NCBI GenBank assembly: GCA_900546365.1
Contig: URCF01000013.1
Location: 1-58,061, forward strand
Reading direction: 5' to 3'
Length of the DNA: 58,061 nucleotides
DNA from: an uncultured Porphyromonadaceae bacterium
GTDB lineage: Bacteria > Bacteroidota > Bacteroidia > Bacteroidales > Muribaculaceae
Part shown: positions 23,912-33,600 of the stretch, piece after piece
Layout: the number at the start of each line of letters is the position of its first letter
How positions within the stretch are numbered: position 1 is the stretch's first letter
Position numbers and translations under genes: made by a program
The notes under the pieces: generated by a model
Databases searched by the model: none
The model's input: the letters and a program-made list of their open reading frames with translations, nothing else
Told to the model about the DNA's origin: nothing

Positions 23912-25264
23912 TTACAATAAGGTGGCGTGGAGCGTGGCACTGGAAGCGTCGGTGATACGCACCTTCACAATGTCACCCACCTTGGCATTGCCGCGGGCAA
24001 ACACCACGCTGCGGTTTTGGCCGGTGCGACCCACCATCTCATCTTTCGACCTTTTCGACACACCTTCCACCAGCACTTCCGCCTCCGTGCCTATCTGCTG
24101 CCTGTTGGCCTCGGCGCTAAGCTCATTCTGAAGCGCTATCATACGGTTGAGGCGGTCAATCTTCACTTCCTCCGGCACATTGTCGGGCATCATTTTCGAA
24201 GCGAGGGTGCCGGGACGCTCGGAATATTTGAACATGAAAGCGGCATCAAACCCCACTTCGCGCATCAGGCTGAGAGTCTGCTGAAAATCCTCCTCCGTTT
24301 CGCCATGGAATCCGGTGAACATATCGGTGCTGATGGCGCAGTCAGGCAATATGCGGCGGATGGCAGCCACGCGGTCAAGATACCATTCGCGGGTGTAGTG
24401 GCGGTTCATAGCCTTGAGCACACTGTTGCTGCCACTCTGCACCGGCAGATGGATATGGCGGCAGATATTGGGATGGCAAGCCATCACTTCAAGCACATTG
24501 TCGGCCATATCCTTGGGGTGGGATGTGGTGAAACGCACACGCATGTCGGGAGCGGCATCGGCCACAGCCGCCAGCAGTGCGGCAAAGTCGGTGACCGCGC
24601 CGTCGTGAGCCACATAGCGATAGCTGTTGACATTCTGACCCAAGAGTGTCACCTCCCTGTAGCCACGGGCGCGAAGGTCGGCCACCTCCGCAAGAATACT
24701 GTTAAGCTCGCGGCTGCGCTCACGGCCACGGGTGTAGGGCACAATGCAGTAGGAGCAGAAATTGTTGCATCCGCGCATGATGCTCACGAAGCCGCTCACC
24801 ACATTGCCGGCAATACGCACTGGAAGCACATCGCGATATGTTTCAGTGGTGCTCAGCTCCACATTAATAGCCTTATGGCCTGTTTCAACGGAAGCAAACA
24901 GCTCGGGTAGCGAAAGGTAGCTGTCAGGGCCGGCCACAAGATCCACACCATGGTCAGAGATCAGAGTTTCCTTGACCCTTTCGGCCATGCACCCTATCAC
25001 ACCGATGATCAAAGATCCCGCCTTGCCTCTCTTGCGGCGCACGGCATTCAGGGCCTGCAACCTGCCAACCACCTTTTGCTCGGCGTTATCGCGGATGGAG
25101 CAGGTGTTGAGAAGCACTGCATCAGCCTCTTCAATATTGCTGGCAGTGGAATATCCGGCCATCTCCATAATGGAGGCCACAACCTCGGAATCAGCCACAT
25201 TCATCTGGCATCCGTAAGTTTCAATAAACACTTTTTTATTGGACATATTAGTGCTTTCGCTCAT
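23912..25264 (-). CDS. miaB: tRNA-2-methylthio-N6-isopentenyladenosine37 synthase
   Basis: Radical-SAM methylthiotransferase that adds the ms2 group to i6A37 of tRNAs reading UNN codons. 450 aa: N-terminal UPF0004 domain with the first Fe/S cluster cysteines (TYGCQMN, NTCSIRD, IGCMAER), radical-SAM core with CNNFCSYC (RGCNNFCSYCIVPYTRG), and a C-terminal TRAM domain (about 385-448). Start at 25264 (MSESTNMSNKK); Met7 at 25246 is an alternative. The length and the RGCNNFCSYC form favour MiaB over its relatives MtaB and RimO. Confidence 0.95.
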   Translation of the reverse strand: MSESTNMSNKKVFIETYGCQMNVADSEVVASIMEMAGYSTASNIEEADAVLLNTCSIRDNAEQKVVGRLQALNAVRRKRGKAGSLIIGVIGCMAERVKETLISDHGVDLVAGPDSYLSLPELFASVETGHKAINVELSTTETYRDVLPVRIAGNVVSGFVSIMRGCNNFCSYCIVPYTRGRERSRELNSILAEVADLRARGYREVTLLGQNVNSYRYVAHDGAVTDFAALLAAVADAAPDMRVRFTTSHPKDMADNVLEVMACHPNICRHIHLPVQSGSNSVLKAMNRHYTREWYLDRVAAIRRILPDCAISTDMFTGFHGETEEDFQQTLSLMREVGFDAAFMFKYSERPGTLASKMMPDNVPEEVKIDRLNRMIALQNELSAEANRQQIGTEAEVLVEGVSKRSKDEMVGRTGQNRSVVFARGNAKVGDIVKVRITDASSATLHATLL

Positions 25265-25281
25265 AAATTCTCAAAGAGTCG

Positions 25282-25312
25282 TTTGCTATAAAAGGATATT
25301 TTTTTATTTTTG
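25282..25312 (+). promoter_or_regulatory. Predicted promoter of the gene at 25337
   Basis: TTTG at 25282-25285, 19-bp spacer, TATTTTTG at 25305-25312: a full consensus match. Expected transcript start about 25318, so the upstream codons at 25310 are outside the message and translation starts at 25337. Confidence 0.7.
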
Positions 25313-25336
25313 CACAAAAATACAAAAACGTGCACT

Positions 25337-25711
25337 ATGGAGCAAATCCTCGGTTTGATTTTCGCAGTGCTGCTCAGCATGGCAGCATCATGGCTTGACA
25401 AGTGGTGGAAGACCCGGAAACGGACTCGCCATCATCGCTTGTCGTCATATACCGAGACTGCTCGGAAAGCAACCCCTCCCCTGCCTCCGCAGCGGCACAC
25501 ACAGGCACCCTCCACCATATTCATGAGCCCCGAGAACGAAGGCGGAAGCATACTTCAGCTGCGTCCTCAGGAAGTTAGCGCTCCTGAAGTGCCGGTGATT
25601 CCGATGGTGCCGGATGCCACAGCCCCCGAAGCCCCGGAGCTAAATGCGCACTATGCCCGCTGGCGTCAGGCTTTGATTGACACCGAAATTCTCGCTCCCC
25701 GCAATTTCTGA
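25337..25711 (+). CDS. Small membrane-anchored protein, unknown
   Basis: 124 aa, start at 25337 (MEQILGLIFAVLLSM). One N-terminal membrane helix (about 4-18), then a strongly basic segment (KWWKTRKRTRHHR), a disordered Pro-rich middle, and a conserved-looking helical end (YARWRQALIDTEILAPRNF). The pattern recalls small Bacteroidales membrane proteins whose C-terminus ends in a short helix plus Arg-Asn/Arg-Lys; their function is unknown to me. It has its own promoter and is followed 51 nt later by the CoA-transferase gene. Confidence 0.78.
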   Translation: MEQILGLIFAVLLSMAASWLDKWWKTRKRTRHHRLSSYTETARKATPPLPPQRHTQAPSTIFMSPENEGGSILQLRPQEVSAPEVPVIPMVPDATAPEAPELNAHYARWRQALIDTEILAPRNF

Positions 25712-25762
25712 ACCATTGAAAAATAAACTCCAATTAATCACCCATAATCATTTTGTAGCAAT

Positions 25763-27259
25763 ATGGCATTTCCAATCCTTACGGCCGCCGAAGCCGCCGA
25801 AATGATCAAAAACGATGACAGCTGCGGTTTTTCCGGATTCACTGCATCCGGCTCCCCAAAAGTGGTGCCCGAGGCCATTGCAGCCAAAGCTGTGAAAGAG
25901 CATGAGGCCGGTCGCCCCTTTAAAATCAATATCTTCACCGGTGCCTCCACCAACCAATGGGCCGACGGCGCACTCTCCCGTGCCAACGCCATCAACCGCC
26001 GCACTCCTTACCAGAACACTCCCGACCTGCGCAAACGCATCAACAGCCACGATGCCCACTACTTTGACCTGCATCTGAGCGAGCTGGCACAGAAATTCCG
26101 CTACGGATTTTTCGGAGAGCTCGACTATGCCATTCTCGAGGTGGCCGAAGTGATGGATGACGGCGAAGTGGTGCTCGGCACCGGCGTAGGCAATGTGCCC
26201 ACATGGGTGAAATACGCCAAGCATGTGATCCTTGAGCTCAATTCCAAGCTGCCGCGCAACATGTACGGTCTGCACGACATATACCTCCCCCTCGACCCCC
26301 CGAACCGTCGCGAGGTGCCCATATTCAAACCCTCCGACCGCATCGGTTGCCCCACTGTGAAAATCGATCCCGCCAAGATTGTGGGCGTGGTTCACAGCGA
26401 CTACTTCGATGGCATCAAAGGGTTCACCGAACTTGACGACACCACTCTCCAGATCGGTGCCAATGTGTGCAACTTCCTGCTCTCGGAAATCCGCGCCGGC
26501 AGAATACCCAAAACATTCCTCCCCATCCAGTCGGGTGTTGGCAATGTGGCCAACGCTGTGCTGTTCGGCCTCGGCGATGCCAAGGAGATTCCGCCGTTTG
26601 AAATGTACACCGAGGTGATGCAGGACGCCGTGATTGAGCTCATGAAGCTCGGCAAATGCAAATTCGGCTCCTCCTGCTCGCTCACTCTCAGCGACAAAAC
26701 CGAAGCAGAAGTGCTCAGCAACCTCGAATTCTTCCGCGACAAGATTGTGCTCCGTCCGGCTGAAATATCCAATAACACCGAAGTGATCCGCCGACTCGGC
26801 GTCATAGCCATGAACACTGCCCTCGAGGCTGACATCTTCGGCAACATCAACTCCACCCATGTGCTCGGCACAAGAATGATGAACGGAATCGGCGGCTCGG
26901 GCGACTTCACCCGCAACGGCTATATCTCCATCTTCTCATGCCCCTCGATCACCAAAGGCGGCGTGATAAGCAACATTGTGCCTATGGTATCGCACGTGGA
27001 CCACACCGAGCACTCTGTGGATATCCTCATCACCGAGCAAGGCGTTGCCGACCTCCGCGGCCTTGACCCCGTGCAGCGCGCCCATGAAATCATCGAGAAG
27101 TGCGCCCACCCCATCTACCGTCCGCTGCTCCGCGAGTATCTGGCGTTTGGTCAGGGAGGTCAGACATGCCACCGTCTTGAAGCTTCGTTCGCATTCCACA
27201 CCGCCTTCAAAGAGCAGGGCGATATGCGCCTCGTGGAGTGGAGCCGCTACGGTCTCTAA
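25763..27259 (+). CDS. Succinate/acetate CoA-transferase (acetyl-CoA hydrolase family)
   Basis: 498 aa of the acetyl-CoA hydrolase/transferase family. In fermenting Bacteroidales these enzymes exchange CoA between succinyl-CoA and acetate or propionate in succinate/propionate production. Seen: GFTASGSPKVVP with the CoA-binding Gly-rich loop, GTGVGNVPTWVKYAK, QSGVGNVANAVLFGL, the catalytic Glu in EMYTEVMQDAV, and the Gly-rich IGGSGDFTRNGYISIFSCPS near the C-terminus. Subfamily (Cat1-like succinate:acetate or acetyl-CoA hydrolase) is not settled by sequence. A near-consensus box TCATTTTG ends 7 nt before the ATG. Followed by a shared bidirectional terminator. Confidence 0.88.
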   Translation: MAFPILTAAEAAEMIKNDDSCGFSGFTASGSPKVVPEAIAAKAVKEHEAGRPFKINIFTGASTNQWADGALSRANAINRRTPYQNTPDLRKRINSHDAHYFDLHLSELAQKFRYGFFGELDYAILEVAEVMDDGEVVLGTGVGNVPTWVKYAKHVILELNSKLPRNMYGLHDIYLPLDPPNRREVPIFKPSDRIGCPTVKIDPAKIVGVVHSDYFDGIKGFTELDDTTLQIGANVCNFLLSEIRAGRIPKTFLPIQSGVGNVANAVLFGLGDAKEIPPFEMYTEVMQDAVIELMKLGKCKFGSSCSLTLSDKTEAEVLSNLEFFRDKIVLRPAEISNNTEVIRRLGVIAMNTALEADIFGNINSTHVLGTRMMNGIGGSGDFTRNGYISIFSCPSITKGGVISNIVPMVSHVDHTEHSVDILITEQGVADLRGLDPVQRAHEIIEKCAHPIYRPLLREYLAFGQGGQTCHRLEASFAFHTAFKEQGDMRLVEWSRYGL

Positions 27260-27283
27260 CCGACCAAAAAAATATTACAATGC

Positions 27284-27319
27284 AAAAAGCGGGATGGGCA
27301 ATTGCCCATCCCGCTTTTT
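27284..27319. terminator. Perfect 36-bp palindromic bidirectional terminator
   Basis: Two 18-nt arms, aaaaagcgggatgggcaa and its exact reverse complement, without spacer. A-run on one side and T-run on the other make it a terminator for both the CoA-transferase (plus, stop 27259) and the giant secreted protein gene (minus, stop 27345). Confidence 0.92.
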
Positions 27320-27344
27320 TGCAGGTTTATGAAGCAAGGTGGAG

Positions 27345-30300
27345 CTACTTTACCACCACCTTGCTGACTTTATTGCCCTGACGCATGATGTAAACACCGG
27401 GGGTAAGATTTGCGGGCGACAGCTTTATACCGCGCAGGTCGAAGATTTCCACTTCACCCTGCTGCACACTATCAGCGTCCACGCCATCGATACCTCCAAG
27501 GCCGAGCGACACCTGGTTGGAAGCAACGGATTCACCTTCGGCATACACTGCTGTCACGAAGTACACATCGTTGTCGTCATCCTTGGGTGTGGAGAATGTG
27601 GTGGCGCTCACAGGCTGGGCGGTGATGCACTCACCGTTCTTGTAAACATTGTAGCCCAAAAGATTGAGCTCGCGGGGATCACCGGCAGGGATATATGTGA
27701 TGTCGTCCACGAGGAACATATATCTGTTGTCGGACACATATCTTATGGCAAAATATTTTGTTCCCTCAGGAAGAGCCACATAGAATTGGGTCCAATCCAC
27801 AGGCGCTTCGGTGGTGTAGGTCACCACGCGGAAATCATCAGTGCTGTTGGTTTTGGTGGAGTAAAGCACCTCGAACTGCTCCAGACCATAGTCATCGGTG
27901 AGCGAGGAAGCCCAGAAATTGATGGTCTGCGCACCGCCGTAAAGTTCGGGCGAGATGAGCCAGTCGTCGCTTGCCACACCGGAAGTGTGGGTGGCATTGA
28001 GGCCATACATCGCCACAGCCATGCGATGGCCGGAGTGGGTGGTAAGGAACTCGTAATCGCCCTCATCACTCATCACCCAGAATCCCATCTGATCGCCGTC
28101 AATAGGCATGGTGATATTGTTGAAGCCGGCTACATAGCCACTATCAAGTGTCTTGGTCACCCAACCGTCGAATGTTTCAGCAAACGGCTCATAGCTTTCA
28201 AACCCTTCAGTGGCTGATTCGGGAGCTGCCGATGACAGATCGGGAGCTGTCCATGCGAGCTGCACATTATTGCCATCCTCATTGGCTGTCAAGCTTGTGG
28301 CCACGGGGAAGTTGGGGGCGATGAAAGTGATATCGAACAGATTGGATTCATTGTTTTCAGGGTTGGCGTCGCCATCAATATCCACCACAACTTTATATCG
28401 GGTGGTGGCGGGCGAAGCTATATTGAATTCATCAAACAGATTGACAATCACAGAGCCAAGATGGGGAATGGCCTGAGCCTTGGTGCGGAACGCCTCGCGA
28501 CCATCCTCAGTTACCAGCGCAACGGAATAGTCGGTGGCGGTATCGCTGCCCATATTGAATATGGAGGCCTTCACCACAAACAGTTCACCAACCTCAGCCT
28601 GACGCTGATATTCAACCTCGTCGATAGTCAAATCCACTTCGGGGGTGTCCTGAACGAGCAGATTGTCAATAGGGATATAGCCATGAGTATGAATCACACC
28701 ATTGATGCCGATGCGCACCACCTTGCCGGCCCAGTCACCGAGCGACAGCACCACGCGGTTCCATCCCACCCGGGTGTATTTGATAAGATTCACCACGGGC
28801 AACTGAGTGCGCTCACCGGTGGCGACATCAATCACCGACACCTCTATATCGTTCTCATCCTCGGAATAAACGTATGTGAAGAACGACAGCACAGGAGCCT
28901 TGGCACCGGTAAGGTCGATTTTACCGAACTGAAGCTCACAGGACTGGCCGGGCTGCGAACCCACCATACAAACATAGCCGTTGTCACCATCCTGCGCGTG
29001 AGGTTCGGAATAGTCGTCAAGCATGCGCCAAGTGACACCTTCCACAATATCATTGATCATCACATACTTGTCGTAGTCATCCAATGTGAACGAGTTGTGA
29101 TGCGGGAGCGGATAGGGAGTACCTACTGTAATATAGGGTGTGGCGGTTCGCTCCGACTCCTTGTCGTTGAACACTGCTGTCAGCAGTCCAAGGGTAGCTT
29201 TCTGCTCACCCTCCTCAAGCGGCAGAGTATAAGTGTATTCCGAGCCTTCGATACCGGCATCGATAAGGAATGAGTTGGATTCCACCGCATCATACAGATT
29301 ATAGGTCATCAGGTCGGGGTTCAGCTCATTGCCATTGACATCCTTGGTGGGAGCTTTCCACTCCATGTGCACCTTGCCGGCCTCCACTTCGCTGAACGAA
29401 GTTATGACGGGAGCCACAGGAGCTTCGACACCGCAAGTGTGGATCTCGGAGTAAGTGGCACCGGTGTCAGTTTCATCAAGAGGTATGAACTGGTAGGTGT
29501 AGGTGCCGTCCTCATCAGGGCGATCCACGAAAGTGCACCTTTCGCCGGGCTGCACATTCTCAAATGTATGAGCCACCTTATCGTCACGGAGCACCAGTAC
29601 CGACACCACATCAGGCAGCGGGTTGCCGTTGAGCGATACGGCAGGTGCGTTGAACGAGATGGTGACAGCGGGAGTGCCGTCGGGATCGTTCTCCCAGGAC
29701 AGATCGGTCACAGTCGAGGGCACGGTGCCTTCCTTAGGCGCGTCCACGGTGATATTGTCCACAAACAGATAGTTATAGTAGCCTGAATAGTATGGTGATA
29801 TACCATGCACGCCCACATAATATGTTGCAGTGAAATCAGGCTTGAACCATCCCGACACATGCTTGAAGGTTTTGGAGCTCACCTTCACGGGCTCAATAAC
29901 TGTGGTATTCAATCCGTCGGCATCATTATAAGTGCCGACTTTCACCTCAAACACCTGCGGAGTACCCCCCTCATCGTCCATATACAGAGCGGCGTCCATA
30001 CTGATGCAGTAGTATTTGCCACGCTCCAGCTTAATGGCGCGGGTTATCAGCCAGTCATCGGCATCCTGCTCCATAGGAAACAGCATGTAGGCGCAACGAC
30101 CGTAGGGCTTAGCCTCGGAATAGTTGTACAATCCCCATTTGCGACCATCGTTGTTCTGGTCAATTACCTGGAAATAACGCGCGAAATCATCATGCTCCAT
30201 ACCCTCGCGGAGGTTGTCGAATGTTTCTGTAAACGGAGGGGTGAGCGGGTTGTTCTCACCTATATAATATATAGGACCCTTGGGCTGACCCTTGACATAG

Positions 30301-30452
30301 CCTGAAACTGCGGCTCCTCCCGGGTTCAAACGGCCTATCTCCGGCGACAAAGGTTTATTACCGGGCAGGAATTGACCGGATGCACCAACGCTTCCTGACA
30401 GAGCCATAATCATTGCCGACAGCAATGTTTTACTCACGATAGAAATGTTCAT
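27345..30452 (-). CDS. Giant secreted choice-of-anchor J/FN3 protein with T9SS-like sorting end
   Basis: 1035 aa. N-terminal export signal (about 1-26). Order: a first choice-of-anchor J (cleaved-adhesin) domain (about 75-235, FTETFDNLREG, FVDNITVDAP), fibronectin III-like repeats (about 245-345 and 350-445), a second anchor J domain (about 450-605), a CARDB-like domain (about 610-695), a third anchor J domain (about 725-905), a further FN3 unit (LNLLGYNVYKNGECI) and a C-terminal sorting-type end (IFDLRGIKLSPANLTPGVYI then KVSKVVVK). Probably a surface or secreted adhesin or peptidase-like scaffold; no catalytic motif. Divergent from, and related to, the 1529-aa protein at 30683. Confidence 0.82.
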   Translation of the reverse strand: MNISIVSKTLLSAMIMALSGSVGASGQFLPGNKPLSPEIGRLNPGGAAVSGYVKGQPKGPIYYIGENNPLTPPFTETFDNLREGMEHDDFARYFQVIDQNNDGRKWGLYNYSEAKPYGRCAYMLFPMEQDADDWLITRAIKLERGKYYCISMDAALYMDDEGGTPQVFEVKVGTYNDADGLNTTVIEPVKVSSKTFKHVSGWFKPDFTATYYVGVHGISPYYSGYYNYLFVDNITVDAPKEGTVPSTVTDLSWENDPDGTPAVTISFNAPAVSLNGNPLPDVVSVLVLRDDKVAHTFENVQPGERCTFVDRPDEDGTYTYQFIPLDETDTGATYSEIHTCGVEAPVAPVITSFSEVEAGKVHMEWKAPTKDVNGNELNPDLMTYNLYDAVESNSFLIDAGIEGSEYTYTLPLEEGEQKATLGLLTAVFNDKESERTATPYITVGTPYPLPHHNSFTLDDYDKYVMINDIVEGVTWRMLDDYSEPHAQDGDNGYVCMVGSQPGQSCELQFGKIDLTGAKAPVLSFFTYVYSEDENDIEVSVIDVATGERTQLPVVNLIKYTRVGWNRVVLSLGDWAGKVVRIGINGVIHTHGYIPIDNLLVQDTPEVDLTIDEVEYQRQAEVGELFVVKASIFNMGSDTATDYSVALVTEDGREAFRTKAQAIPHLGSVIVNLFDEFNIASPATTRYKVVVDIDGDANPENNESNLFDITFIAPNFPVATSLTANEDGNNVQLAWTAPDLSSAAPESATEGFESYEPFAETFDGWVTKTLDSGYVAGFNNITMPIDGDQMGFWVMSDEGDYEFLTTHSGHRMAVAMYGLNATHTSGVASDDWLISPELYGGAQTINFWASSLTDDYGLEQFEVLYSTKTNSTDDFRVVTYTTEAPVDWTQFYVALPEGTKYFAIRYVSDNRYMFLVDDITYIPAGDPRELNLLGYNVYKNGECITAQPVSATTFSTPKDDDNDVYFVTAVYAEGESVASNQVSLGLGGIDGVDADSVQQGEVEIFDLRGIKLSPANLTPGVYIMRQGNKVSKVVVK

Positions 30453-30489
30453 ATAAAAATAATGTGTGTGATTGGTTTCAAACGGAAAG

Positions 30490-30520
30490 CAAAATTACAA
30501 CATTTCGCCCAAAAAGCAAA
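30490..30520 (-). promoter_or_regulatory. Predicted promoter of the 1035-aa secreted protein gene
   Basis: On the minus strand TTTG at 30520-30517, 19-bp spacer, TAATTTTG at 30497-30490; expected leader about 30 nt. A second -7-like TATTTTTG lies at 30517-30524, overlapping the -33 site. No equivalent promoter was seen for the divergent plus-strand gene. Confidence 0.6.
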
Positions 30521-30682
30521 AATACGCTACTATTTTAATAACCAAAATATCGCCGATTCGCCCAATTAACATCTATTAACCATATCTCACCCATCGCGCA
30601 ACAGATTTTTACGTAATTTTATGGCCAGTTTGATTTTAGACACTAATTATTCATTTACTCATTATCGTTTAATTTTTTGCTA

Positions 30683-33600
30683 ATGAAAAAGTTATACTAC
30701 TTGCTGACCATGGCGACCATGGTGGCATTGGTCGGGCTGTCGGCCTTTGCCATCAGCTCATCGCAGTCGCCTGCGGCCGGCCAATTCAAGCATTCCGTAG
30801 AGCAGTTGGCAGCAAAAAAAGCTGCGGCTCCGCGCACTGCAAAAAAGGCAACCGCGTCCACAGCATCGCCGTTGGCCATCACAGGAGGCACCGACGGCAC
30901 TAAAACCCTGTACGGCGCCACATACTATGTGGATGATTCCGAGTCGCTTTACCACAACGGAGTTGCCGAAATCGATGCCAACGGCCGTCATAAAATGGTG
31001 TCCAACGAGTTCGAGACAATGACCGGCTGCTACTTCAACGGCAAATTCCTGAGCATCCAGTATGGCTACAGCTACATTTACTACAATGTATATGATGCCG
31101 AAACCTGGGATCTGCTCGCAGGGCCAATCAGCTACACCATGAGCTCCGTAGTGCTGCCATTTGACCTCACCTACGACCCCACCACCGACCGTATCTACGG
31201 ATGCTTTGTTGGCAGAGGCGACAACTATGGCAGAACCGATGAAAGCTATCTGGGATGGATCAACCTGGACAATGCTCTCGACCCGGTCACCCTCATCGGC
31301 GACATGGCCATTGACGGTACCAAAGTGCGCATGAGAGGCATGGCATCCACAAAGGACGGCGTAATCTACGGCATCGGTTTGGACAATGTACTTTACACCA
31401 TCAACAAAAACAACGGTTCGCTCACCAAAGTGGCTGAGCTGACATATCCCACCTATGGAGGCGAGGACGAGGATCCCACCACCTCCTTCTTTACCGGATA
31501 TGAGTCAGCCGAGTTTGACTGGGACACCAACACTCTCTACTTCTCGCGCAATGACAGCAACAGCGACCCGTTCATCTCCACCGTCAACCTCACTACCGGC
31601 CAAGTCACTGATCTCGCCAACTTAGGCTATTGGTCGGAAGGCACCTACACTTGTGAGATATTCAGCGCAATATTTTTCAAGCAGCAGGCAACCGCCGCCG
31701 GCAACACTCCTGCAAGCTTGAGCAATCTGACCGTCACCCCGACTGGCACCGAGCTCAAGGCCAATGTAGAGTTTGACCTCCCCGCACTTGACACCGAAGG
31801 CAATTCCCTCGAGGGCACTCTCGGCTGGACTGTGACTGACGGCGAGAACGAACTTGCATCAGGCGAAGGCGCCCCCGGTGCCCATATCTCCACCGATGTG
31901 GAATTTGCCAACGACGGATTCAACAACATTGCGGCCTACTGCACTCTCAACTCTGTGTCAAGCACACAGACTATTGTCCGCAAATTCATAGGTTGCGACA
32001 CTCCTGCACTCCCCACCCGTCCGGATGTTTATCCCCAGGATGACACCAACTCCGCAATCATAATCTGGCGTTCCGCACTAAGCCAAAACGGTGGCAACAT
32101 GGATCCCGTGACTTACAAGGTGGTGCGTATGCCCGATGGCAAAGTAATCGAGGAGAGCACGTCCGACACCGCCGCTGAGGATTTCCTTGACAACGACAAC
32201 AAATACCGCTGCTACTATGTTGTGACCCCAACATCCGGCGCTAAAACCGGCGATGCCAGCAACTCCCGCGAAACATATGTCGGCACATACTTCACCCTCC
32301 CCCATCAGAACACATTTGATGAAGAGCTGACTTTCAACCAATATCCGGTGATTGATGGCAATAAAGACAACAACACCTGGTGGGTGGATGTCAACAGCAA
32401 CCGTCAGGCTGCCGTATATTCCGGCTCCAACATTGCGGCAAACGACTACCTTTGCGTAGGGCCGTTCAAACTCGATGCCGGTTCGGAATACACATTCCAG
32501 ATGTCGGCCGACAACCATTCCGGCTCCGACCGCGTGGCTGTTTATGTAGGCACTGATTGCAAAGATGCCGGCACTTTCACTCATGAGCTGATAATGCCCA
32601 CTGTGGTCAATGCTCTCAACGGCACAAGCAACCTTGAAGGCAAATTCACTCCTGAAACATCAGGCACATACTACTTCGGAGTCAAAGCCTGCGGCGATGC
32701 CAACACCATTGCTCTCTATATCTATGACTTGAAAATCACAGGTGTGGCAGGGGATATGCCCGCAGCACCACAGGTGACTTCCGAGTCAGGACTGTCAAGC
32801 GTTAAGTTCAACATCACTGTTCCCGAACTGACAAAGGACGGCAGCGCGGCAGCAAACGCCACCGCTGTGCGCATCTATCGCGGTGGTTCACAAATAGCTG
32901 AAATCACCGAAAATGTGTATGACGGTGCCACCATCACATACACTGATGACGAAGAAGGTTTGACCGTAGGCCAGAAGAGCTATGTGGTGACTGCTGTCAA
33001 CCAAGCCGGCGAAGGTGCACCCTGCACCGTCAGCGCCTACGTGGGACTTGACACTCCGGGCGCACCGCGCAACATGAGAGTGTACGAGGACATCAACACT
33101 CCCGGACTTATGCATGTCACATGGGATGCTCCGACAATCGGCTCGCATGGCGGTTATATCGACCCTGCAGGTGTGACCTACAGTATCGACTGGCTGTCGT
33201 TCGGTGTCACAGGCACCGGCGCCTCGAATGTAGGCAACAACACTTCATTCACACTTCAGCTCACCGAAGAGGCTTGCGTCGCTCAGGACATCATCGCCTT
33301 TAGCGTCAAGAGCAGCAACGCTACCGGTCAGGGCGGAAGTGAAACTCATTCAGGCTACTTCGGACCGGCTAAATCGCTCCCCCTCACTGAGTCTTGGACC
33401 GGTGCCCGCGCTCTCAGCGGCATCTGGGCCGGTGAATCAATCAAGGAGGACGAAGCTCTCGCCGAATCATGGTGGGACTACACCGATGGCTTCAATGCAA
33501 GCGTCGAGCCCCAGGACGGCGATGGCTACTTCATGGCTCTCTGCACCACTGCTGCCGACGGCGGCTACCGCCTGCGCACTCCGCGAGTTGACCTCAACAC

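Noticed and set aside
30671..30682. Possible -7 box (ATTTTTTG) before the 1529-aa protein gene
   Set aside because: First two bases do not fit TAnnTTTG and no -33 element is at the right distance; I see no convincing plus-strand promoter here.
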